Source: Enterobacteriaceae bacterium UBA3516 (GTDB lineage: Bacteria; Pseudomonadota; Gammaproteobacteria; Enterobacterales; Enterobacteriaceae). Taken from it: a stretch of 8,687 nucleotides of DNA. Below, piece by piece: positions 1 through 5,191 of this stretch. Every line of letters starts with the position of its first letter. Position 1 is the stretch's first letter. The translations under genes and the position numbers were made by a program. The stretch is from assembly GCA_002377245.1 (NCBI GenBank), contig DFPL01000097.1:1-8687 (forward strand), written 5' to 3'. The notes under the pieces are model-generated. The model was not told the DNA's origin, did not search any database, and saw only the letters and a program-made list of their open reading frames with translations.

Positions 1-179
1 AAGTCGCCCTCGCCGCGCATCCCTGCGCGTCGCGCCGGCCGTACGGATACGCTTCGTCGATTTTCAGCCGGACCCTGTCATCGCGGTAACGGTTTTATTC
101 ACATGGCGCAGTGTTATCGCTGTAAAGCAAAATGCTACTGGCGATCCACGCCCGGTGGGAGAGAGTCGAACGCAGAGGC
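1..179. other. Unassigned region downstream of ygiN
   Basis: I recognise no gene here. The first 60 bases are very GC-rich and contain a 6-bp hairpin (cgcgca 14-19 with tgcgcg 24-29, loop tccc) and a palindromic ccgtacgg; the rest is more AT-rich. In E. coli, as I recall, parE lies convergent to ygiN beyond this point, but none of the forward frames reads like the ParE C-terminus. Plus-strand frame 1 stays open from base 1 to a stop at 181-183, but gives a protein with no recognisable features. Confidence 0.4.
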
Positions 180-494
180 TTAAACCCCTTGCTCCAGAAT
201 GCGAATATGGGTTTCCAGCACATCGCCTTTCACCGCTTCACTCCAGGCTTTCATATGCGCTGTAGCAAGGTGCGCTTCAAGGTGCGCTACCGTTTCCCAC
301 TGTTCAACCATCACAATGGAATCGGGGGCGGCGGTCTGAAAACTGACGCCTGCGGCATGGTCTACCCACGGCGTGTAGCCATGGCAGCCTTCTTCCTGCA
401 ACACTGTCGGGATAATTTTCGCAAATTGATCAAGAACCGCCTGGCGATGGTGCTGCCCTGGGCGGGTACGAATTTCTGCAATCACTGTCAACAT
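180..494 (-). CDS. ygiN: Quinol monooxygenase YgiN (ABM family)
   Basis: The product is a 104-residue cytoplasmic protein of the antibiotic-biosynthesis monooxygenase (ABM) fold, a small ferredoxin-like alpha/beta domain that acts as a dimer without a cofactor. The E. coli homologue oxidises menadiol to menadione and so opposes or complements the quinone reductase MdaB. The N-terminus MLTVIAEIRTRPGQ, the central EEGCHGY segment (about 35-41) and EQWE...HLEAHL (about 64-76) match E. coli YgiN as I recall it, and the length is identical. The ATG is preceded by a strong ribosome site (AAGGAG on the minus strand, at 501-506). The gene follows mdaB by 30 bp on the same strand with no terminator between, so the two are probably co-transcribed. 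Confidence 0.95.
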   Translation of the reverse strand: MLTVIAEIRTRPGQHHRQAVLDQFAKIIPTVLQEEGCHGYTPWVDHAAGVSFQTAAPDSIVMVEQWETVAHLEAHLATAHMKAWSEAVKGDVLETHIRILEQGV

Positions 495-500
495 GGTTAA

Positions 501-506
501 CTCCTT
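501..506 (-). promoter_or_regulatory. ygiN ribosome binding site
   Basis: AAGGAG on the minus strand lies 6 bases from the ygiN ATG. It supports the start at 494 and independent ribosome loading within the mdaB-ygiN transcript. Confidence 0.75.
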
Positions 507-524
507 CTAAGTCCAGCCTCTCAG

Positions 525-1106
525 TTAAGCAAAAATTTGCCCAAGATGCTTGCGATATTCCTCGATGTAACGCGGCACGTCCGGCATTTTAATCACGTCA
601 TTGACGATGAAGGTCGGCAGCGATTCCATGCCCAGGAACTGGTTCGCTTTATGGAAGGGCAGATAAACGCCGTCAACGCCGACGCCATGGAAGAACTGAT
701 CTTCGTCGTTAAACGCATCGAGAGGGGCGTTCCAGGTCAGCGAGAGCATATATTTTTTGCCCTGAATCAGACCGCCGGAACCGTATTTTTTAGAGGCATC
801 AGAGCGGCTGCGTCCGTCGCTGGCGTACAGCGCGCCATGACCTTCAGTAAAGATGTCGTCCATGTATTTTTTCACGGTCCAGGGCGCACCCATCCACCAG
901 CCCGGCATCTGCCAGATAACCACGTCAGCCCACAAAAAGTTCTGCACTTCTGCTTGAATGTCGTAGTCGCCGTCGGTACGCACGGCTTTGACCTGATGCC
1001 CGGCATCACGCAGGAAGCTCTCGGCAATGGCGGTCAGGGTGTCATTAAGTTGACCGTTAGAATGGGCGAATTTCTTGGCGCCATTGATAATCAGGATATT
1101 GCTCAT
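525..1106 (-). CDS. mdaB: NADPH:quinone oxidoreductase MdaB
   Basis: The product is a 193-residue flavodoxin-fold NAD(P)H quinone reductase. The family uses FAD and NADPH for two-electron reduction of quinones such as ubiquinone-1 and menadione, avoiding semiquinone radicals, in the cytoplasm. Visible features are the first beta-strand and loop MSNILIINGAKKFAHSNGQL (1-20), which begins the flavin-binding site, and PGWWMGAPW (68-76), a conserved flavin/substrate loop of the MdaB/NQO-like family. The segment HGVGVDGVYLPFHKANQFLG (about 140-159) is nearly identical to E. coli MdaB. The start is supported by AAGGA on the minus strand at 1117-1121, about 10 bases upstream. It heads a probable mdaB-ygiN operon. 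K-12 has ygiZ between qseC and mdaB; here the gap is only 105 bp. Confidence 0.96.
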   Translation of the reverse strand: MSNILIINGAKKFAHSNGQLNDTLTAIAESFLRDAGHQVKAVRTDGDYDIQAEVQNFLWADVVIWQMPGWWMGAPWTVKKYMDDIFTEGHGALYASDGRSRSDASKKYGSGGLIQGKKYMLSLTWNAPLDAFNDEDQFFHGVGVDGVYLPFHKANQFLGMESLPTFIVNDVIKMPDVPRYIEEYRKHLGQIFA

Positions 1107-1211
1107 CGGGGTTATGTCCTTAGCGAAACGTCAATAGCGGCAATTCTATCTTGATACGACCTTTGACGAACCAGGCAAAACGTGCAAAGACTTTTGCGTA
1201 TTTAGCAATAA
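1107..1211 (-). promoter_or_regulatory. mdaB upstream region with candidate -10
   Basis: This 105-bp gap separates the qseC stop from the mdaB start and should contain the mdaB promoter. On the minus strand TAGAAT (1143-1148) is a 5/6 match to a -10 box, but no convincing -35 lies at the right distance. A short inverted repeat, cgtcaa (1129-1134) with ttgacg (1163-1168), brackets that -10 and could be a regulator site. A weak hairpin, gcaaa (1184-1188) with tttgc (1193-1197), followed by TTTT on the minus strand, may attenuate read-through from qseC. These are inferences from short matches. Confidence 0.3.
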
Positions 1212-2564
1212 TCACCCGAAGCGAATTTCCGCGATAAACCCGCCTGTGGGCGCATTTTTAAATGTCGCCGTCATGTGATGCATACGGGCGATACGCTGCA
1301 CGATAGATAACCCTAACCCGCTGCCGGTCTCGTGTTGACCCGGTGGTCGATAAAAACGCTCGCCGAGGCGGGCCAGGGCGTCGTCGCTGATGCCGGGACC
1401 GTTGTCGCTAACATAAAAAGCACCATCGTCGAGCGTGACGGTCACGATGCTGCCCGCCTTGCTGTAGCGCACGGCGTTGTCCAGTAAGTTGCGCACCAGC
1501 AGGCTCAACAGCAGGGGCTGCCCGGTGTGAGTGATGCCTGAAGCATTGATTGCCAGACGTACCTCAACACCTGCCTGCCGGGCCGTATGATAAATGTCCA
1601 TGACTGACGACTGCAGTAGCGCATCCAGTGGTACTGATTCAACATCCTCAAGACTTTCCAGCGAATCAAGACGGGAGAGGGTGAGCAGTTGATCGACGAG
1701 GCGGGAGGCGCGGTCAATGCCAGCATGTAACTGATTCAGCGCTTTTTGACGCCCCTGCGGATCCTCCTGCGACAGTTGGGCGACTTCCGTTTGCACCTTA
1801 AGCGCAGTCAACGGGCTGCGAAGTTCATGGGCAGCATCGGACGTAAAGCGCCGCTCGCGCTGCATCATGTTCTGCGTGCGGGTAAAGAGTTGGTTGAGGG
1901 CATCCACCAGTGGACGGACTTCATTGGGGACGCCGGTGTTATCAAGCGGTGAGGCATTGTCCGGCGCGCGCACCCGCAACGCCTGCGCCAGGCGTCGCAG
2001 AGGTGCGAGTTCCCGGCTCAATAACAGGATTAACAGTATGAGCATCAGCGGCAGCGCCACCAGCCAGGGCGTGAGCTGAGAGGTGATAATGTCGACCGCC
2101 ATTTCCCTGCGATAATCCCACTCCTGACCGACCGCAATCCGATAGCGCCCGTCCGCTGAGGTGAGCCACAGGAAGCGCCACGCGTCATTGTCATCTTTCA
2201 GGTGACCCTCTTCAAAGCCGTCACGGCGATAGTGCCACGGGATCTGTTCGCCATTGTCGCCATCGTGAAGCACCCTTTTGCCGTCGAGTGAGAAAATGGC
2301 AAAGGCCAGCACGTCGTCGTCCAGATGGCCCTTTTTGACCTTTCTATCGGGCAGGGCGGCACCCTGAATGCGGCTGAGGTCATCAAGGCTCATGGTGCTG
2401 AGCCGTTTGGCGAACAGCATCTGCTGCGTGTCGAAAAGTTCGTCCAGTCTGTCGCGTGTCTGCTGCCAGGCCACCACGCTGGCGCTGAGCCAGGCGATCG
2501 TCGCCAGCAGTAAAAACAGCAGCGTCAGGCGCAGGCGCAGGCTGGAAATGTTAGGCCATATCAT
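1212..2564 (-). CDS. qseC: Sensor histidine kinase QseC
   Basis: The product is a 450-residue inner-membrane sensor kinase, one residue longer than E. coli QseC, which responds to AI-3/adrenergic signals and phosphorylates QseB. A first membrane segment lies at about 11-33, a periplasmic sensor region at about 36-168 with an acidic DDD (82-84), and a second membrane segment at about 167-187. A HAMP linker then precedes the H-box, FTSDAAHELRSPL, with the phospho-accepting His246. The ATP-binding domain has an N-box around RNLLDNAVRYS (Asn363), DNGPG (387-391), FYRPPG (404-409) and GSGLGLS (414-420). All catalytic motifs are present. The ATG overlaps the qseB stop in an ATGA arrangement, so translation is coupled to qseB. 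The short cytoplasmic N-terminus (MIWPNISSLRLR) differs from that of E. coli. Confidence 0.96.
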   Translation of the reverse strand: MIWPNISSLRLRLTLLFLLLATIAWLSASVVAWQQTRDRLDELFDTQQMLFAKRLSTMSLDDLSRIQGAALPDRKVKKGHLDDDVLAFAIFSLDGKRVLHDGDNGEQIPWHYRRDGFEEGHLKDDNDAWRFLWLTSADGRYRIAVGQEWDYRREMAVDIITSQLTPWLVALPLMLILLILLLSRELAPLRRLAQALRVRAPDNASPLDNTGVPNEVRPLVDALNQLFTRTQNMMQRERRFTSDAAHELRSPLTALKVQTEVAQLSQEDPQGRQKALNQLHAGIDRASRLVDQLLTLSRLDSLESLEDVESVPLDALLQSSVMDIYHTARQAGVEVRLAINASGITHTGQPLLLSLLVRNLLDNAVRYSKAGSIVTVTLDDGAFYVSDNGPGISDDALARLGERFYRPPGQHETGSGLGLSIVQRIARMHHMTATFKNAPTGGFIAEIRFG

Positions 2565-3220
2565 GCGTCACCCAGGGTGTAGCCGATGCCGTGAACGGTG
2601 CGAATAACATCGCTGCCGAGCTTGCGGCGTAAATGATGAACATGCACCTCTACCGCGTTACTGGAGACCTCGTCATCCCAGTTATAAATTTTCTCTTCGA
2701 TCAGTTTACGCGGCAGCACGCGACCGGTATTGCGCATAAGCAGTTCCAGCAGGGCAAACTCTTTGGGTTTAAGGGTAAGCGGTTCGCCTGCCAGAGTGGC
2801 GACCAGGCTAACGGGGTCGAGCGTCACCTTCCCGTGGCGAAGCTCGCTGCGTGCCTGACCGTGGCTACGGCGCACCAGCGCTTCCAGTCGGGCCGCGACT
2901 TCGATGAGCGCAAAGGGTTTACAGAGATAGTCGTCCGCCCCCAGCCGTAACCCTTCCACGCGCTGGTCGAGCGCGTCGCGGGCGGTGAGAATCAATACCG
3001 GCTCGCTGCGGCCTTTATCGCGCCACTCACGCAGGATCTCAAGCCCGTCCAGACCGGGCAGCGTTAAATCGAGTACCACCGCATCGTAAGGTGCGCTGTA
3101 CAGCGCCTCTTTGCCAAGATGCCCGTCGGTGAACCAGTCAGGGCTGAATCCTAACTTGCTTAACCCCGCTTTGATGCCGTCGCCAATGAGTTTGTCATCT
3201 TCAATCAGTAACACACGCAC
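2561..3220 (-). CDS. qseB: Response regulator QseB (GTG start)
   Basis: The product is a 219-residue OmpR/PhoB-type transcription factor, the length of E. coli QseB. The receiver domain (1 to about 115) has the acidic pair Asp8-Asp9, the phospho-acceptor Asp51 in VLDLTLPG, the switch Thr79 and Lys101 in CKPF. The C-terminal winged-helix DNA-binding domain (about 125-219) includes the recognition-helix region NAVEVHVHHLRRKLGSD (188-204) and the wing TVHGIGYTLG. I chose the GTG at 3220 because it restores the family N-terminus (V/M)RVLLIEDD and has an AAGGA ribosome site 7 bases upstream. The upstream in-frame ATG at 3259 would add 13 residues and has no ribosome site. It is the first gene of qseBC and is divergent from ygiW across a shared control region. 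Confidence 0.95.
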   Translation of the reverse strand: MRVLLIEDDKLIGDGIKAGLSKLGFSPDWFTDGHLGKEALYSAPYDAVVLDLTLPGLDGLEILREWRDKGRSEPVLILTARDALDQRVEGLRLGADDYLCKPFALIEVAARLEALVRRSHGQARSELRHGKVTLDPVSLVATLAGEPLTLKPKEFALLELLMRNTGRVLPRKLIEEKIYNWDDEVSSNAVEVHVHHLRRKLGSDVIRTVHGIGYTLGDA

Positions 3221-3281
3221 AGGAGATTCCTTTTTGTCTCGTCTGTAAGCAGTAAACATGCTGTTTCAGGGGGCTGTACAG

Positions 3282-3299
3282 AAAAAAGAATTCTTTTTT
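3282..3299. repeat. 18-bp perfect A/T-flank palindrome
   Basis: The sequence is a run of six A, then gaattc, then six T, perfectly self-complementary and centred between 3290 and 3291, followed by a seventh T. It lies between qseB and ygiW, just left of the TTAA-N7-TTAA site. It could bend DNA, form a weak hairpin in a transcript, or bind a dimeric protein; the sequence does not decide. Confidence 0.7.
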
Positions 3300-3302
3300 T
3301 GC

Positions 3303-3319
3303 CTTAAGAAGTTGTTAAG
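3303..3319 (+). promoter_or_regulatory. QseB/PmrA-type operator (TTAA-N7-TTAA)
   Basis: CTTAAG, five bases, then GTTAAG form the direct-repeat half-site arrangement known for PmrA and QseB, OmpR-family regulators with cross-talk in enterobacteria. The site ends 10 bp before a candidate ygiW -10 (TTTAAT, 3330-3335) and so covers the -35 position, as expected for an activator of a promoter lacking a good -35. It lies about 85 bp upstream of the qseB start, so it could also serve qseBC autoregulation. The function is inferred from the motif and position. Confidence 0.6.
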
Positions 3320-3329
3320 AACTGGCGGG

Positions 3330-3335
3330 TTTAAT
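3330..3335 (+). promoter_or_regulatory. Candidate ygiW -10 element
   Basis: TTTAAT is a 5/6 match to TATAAT and lies 33 bp before the ygiW ATG. No consensus -35 exists at 16-18 bp upstream (AGAAGT or similar), where the TTAA-N7-TTAA operator lies instead, which suggests dependence on an activator. Confidence 0.4.
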
Positions 3336-3368
3336 GGGGGGGAATCGACTGACAAAGGAAGAGTAAAG

Positions 3369-3782
3369 ATGAAGAAGATTGCTGCGATGACCGCGATTGT
3401 CATGATGTGCTCCGCCCCCGTGTTTGCGGCTAATACAAACCCGGCTGTCGCCCAGGGCGGCGGGTTTAACGGACCGGGTAGTACTCCTGCGCAGACCGGC
3501 GGCTTTACTGGCCCTGGCGGCGGTAACACGACGGTTGAAAACGCTAAATCTATGCGTGACGATGCCTGGGTTACGCTACGCGGGAATATCGTCGAGCGCC
3601 TGTCAGATGACGTCTACACCTTCAAAGATGCCTCCGGCACCATTAATGTCGACATCGATCATAAACGCTGGAATGGCGTAAGCGTCGGGCCACAGGATCT
3701 GGTCGAAATCCAGGGCGAAGTGGACAAGGACTGGAACTCGGTTGAGATTGACGTTAAGCAAGTGAGCAAGGTCAGCAAGTAG
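3369..3782 (+). CDS. ygiW: Periplasmic BOF-domain stress protein YgiW/VisP
   Basis: The product is a 137-residue precursor of the YgiW/YdeI family (bacterial OB-fold, BOF). Family members are periplasmic stress proteins; the Salmonella homologue VisP is linked to stress resistance and virulence, and the gene is a known QseBC target. A Sec signal peptide runs from MKKIAAMT to VFA (cleavage near residue 20 or 21). A low-complexity linker follows with two related segments, GGFNGPG (41-47) and GGFTGPG (54-60 region), and then the OB-fold (about 65-137) with TLRGNIVERLSDDVY, the INVDIDHKRWNG core and GEVDKDWNSVEIDVK. I chose the ATG at 3369 over upstream in-frame starts because it gives the signal peptide and has AGGA about 9 bases upstream. 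Cys14 is not in a lipobox. The stop codon is TAG. Confidence 0.94.
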   Translation: MKKIAAMTAIVMMCSAPVFAANTNPAVAQGGGFNGPGSTPAQTGGFTGPGGGNTTVENAKSMRDDAWVTLRGNIVERLSDDVYTFKDASGTINVDIDHKRWNGVSVGPQDLVEIQGEVDKDWNSVEIDVKQVSKVSK

Positions 3783-3786
3783 GTGT

Positions 3787-3816
3787 TTCATTCAGCCTTA
3801 AAAAATCGCGCATAGT
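3787..3816 (+). promoter_or_regulatory. Candidate parC promoter
   Basis: TTCATT (3787-3792) and CATAGT (3811-3816), 18 bp apart, are weak matches (3/6 and 4/6) to -35 and -10 boxes. If used, transcription would start near 3823, just before the leader hairpins. This is a low-confidence inference based mainly on position after the ygiW stop. Confidence 0.22.
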
Positions 3817-3827
3817 TATGACTCCTC

Positions 3828-3875
3828 GCCGCAGATAGGTTAGTATCTGCGGCAATATTGCCGCCGAAAAGGCGG
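3828..3875 (+). promoter_or_regulatory. parC leader with overlapping hairpins
   Basis: Three self-complementary elements overlap in the 119-bp ygiW-parC gap. The first is a perfect 10-bp stem (gccgcagata 3828-3837 with tatctgcggc 3844-3853, loop ggttag). The second is a perfect 16-bp palindrome (3849-3864, centre aatatt) that shares bases with the first stem. The third is a 5-bp stem (ccgcc 3861-3865 with ggcgg 3871-3875, loop gaaaa) that shares bases with the palindrome. Stem one and the palindrome cannot form fully at once. No U-run follows, so this is not a typical intrinsic terminator of ygiW. It could be a leader structure, an operator or an RNA-processing site. Confidence 0.5.
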
Positions 3876-3901
3876 GCACACACGTTGAGGAATCACGATT
3901 A

Positions 3902-5191
3902 ATGAGCGATATGGCAGAGCGCCTTGCGCTGCATGAATTCACGGAAAACGCCTACCTGAACTATTCCATGTACGTCATCATGGACAGGGCGTTGCCGTTC
4001 ATCGGTGATGGCCTGAAACCTGTTCAACGTCGCATCGTGTACGCGATGTCTGAACTGGGGCTGAGTGCCAGCGCCAAATATAAGAAGTCTGCCCGTACCG
4101 TGGGTGACGTTCTGGGTAAATACCACCCGCACGGCGACAGCGCCTGCTACGAAGCCATGGTGCTGATGGCGCAGCCGTTCTCGTACCGTTACCCGCTGGT
4201 CGATGGTCAGGGGAACTGGGGGGCGCCGGACGATCCGAAGTCCTTCGCGGCAATGCGTTATACCGAATCCCGCTTGTCTAAATATGCCGACGTCCTGCTG
4301 GGCGAGCTCGGTCAGGGGACGGTTGACTGGCAGCCAAACTTTGACGGCACCCTGCAGGAGCCGAAAATGCTGCCTGCGCGTCTGCCCAACATTCTGCTTA
4401 ATGGCACCACCGGCATTGCCGTGGGGATGGCGACAGACATTCCGCCACATAACCTGCGCGAAGTCGCCAAAGCAGCCATTACGCTCATCGAGCAGCCGAA
4501 AACCACTCTCGATCAGCTACTGGATATCGTCCAGGGGCCGGATTATCCGACCGAAGCGGAAATCATCACCTCCCGTACAGAAATCCGTAAGATTTACGAA
4601 AACGGTCGCGGCTCCGTGCGCATGCGTGCGGTGTGGAAGAAAGAGGACGGTGCCGTTGTAATTACCGCGCTGCCGCACCAGGTCTCAGGCGCCCGCGTGC
4701 TGGAGCAAATTGCGGCTCAGATGCGCAATAAAAAGCTGCCGATGGTTGACGATCTGCGCGATGAGTCCGATCACGAGAACCCAACCCGTCTGGTTGTTGT
4801 TCCACGCTCCAACCGGGTGGATATGGATCAGGTGATGAATCACCTGTTTGCCACCACCGATCTGGAAAAAAGCTACCGCGTTAACCTCAATATGATTGGC
4901 CTTGATGGTCGTCCGTCGGTGAAAAACCTGCTGGAGATCCTCAATGAGTGGCTGGTGTTCCGTCGTGACACCGTGCGTCGCCGTCTGAATTATCGTCTGG
5001 AGAAAGTGCTCAAGCGCCTGCATATCCTTGAAGGTTTGCTGGTGGCGTTCCTTAACATCGACGAAGTCATCCATATCATTCGCACCGAGGATGAGCCTAA
5101 GCCAGTGCTGATGTCGCGTTTTGGCATCACTGAAACCCAGGCCGAAGCCATCCTTGAACTGAAATTGCGCCACCTCGCTAAACTCGAATAG
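3902..5191 (+). CDS. parC: ParC N-terminal part: topoisomerase IV subunit A, ends at amber codon 430
   Basis: These 429 residues cover the breakage-reunion part of topoisomerase IV subunit A. The start MSDMAERLALHEF matches E. coli, with GAGG (3887-3890) upstream. The winged-helix domain carries HPHGDSACYE (75-84), with Ser80 and Glu84 both in the quinolone-sensitive form, and the catalytic Arg119-Tyr120 in AAMRYTE. GIAVGMATDIPPHN (171-184) is the family segment with the DNA-intercalating isoleucine. The tower domain and the outgoing coiled-coil helix follow, and the fragment ends at ELKLRHLAKLE, in the C-gate dimer contact. It therefore lacks the returning coiled-coil helix and the C-terminal pinwheel. 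Alone it would probably be unstable or unable to close the C-gate properly; that is inferred from known ParC/GyrA structures. Confidence 0.9.
   Translation: MSDMAERLALHEFTENAYLNYSMYVIMDRALPFIGDGLKPVQRRIVYAMSELGLSASAKYKKSARTVGDVLGKYHPHGDSACYEAMVLMAQPFSYRYPLVDGQGNWGAPDDPKSFAAMRYTESRLSKYADVLLGELGQGTVDWQPNFDGTLQEPKMLPARLPNILLNGTTGIAVGMATDIPPHNLREVAKAAITLIEQPKTTLDQLLDIVQGPDYPTEAEIITSRTEIRKIYENGRGSVRMRAVWKKEDGAVVITALPHQVSGARVLEQIAAQMRNKKLPMVDDLRDESDHENPTRLVVVPRSNRVDMDQVMNHLFATTDLEKSYRVNLNMIGLDGRPSVKNLLEILNEWLVFRRDTVRRRLNYRLEKVLKRLHILEGLLVAFLNIDEVIHIIRTEDEPKPVLMSRFGITETQAEAILELKLRHLAKLE
5189..5191 (+). other. In-frame amber codon in parC (codon 430)
   Basis: TAG stands between GAA (Glu429) and ATG (Met431). 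E. coli ParC, as I recall it, reads KLEEMKIRGE here, so the expected codon is GAG or GAA; one G-to-T change at 5189 gives TAG. There is no shift of frame on either side. Confidence 0.9.

Noticed and set aside
160..182. A tRNA-like T-loop (GTTCGACTC on the minus strand)
   Set aside because: The bases flanking the loop do not pair to form a T-stem, and no acceptor or anticodon arm is present nearby.
537..1154. A 205-codon open frame on the plus strand opposite mdaB
   Set aside because: It mirrors the conserved mdaB gene, and its translation looks like the antisense reading of that gene.
3405..3420. A lipoprotein signal in YgiW (Cys14)
   Set aside because: The residues before the cysteine (VMM) do not fit a lipobox, and a standard signal peptidase I site follows at about residue 20.
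4122..4156. Quinolone-resistance substitutions in parC
   Set aside because: Ser80 and Glu84 are both the sensitive type, so no resistance change is present in the usual positions.
3899..4450. A 183-codon open frame on the minus strand opposite the start of parC
   Set aside because: The parC reading is unambiguous here and the antisense protein has no recognisable features.
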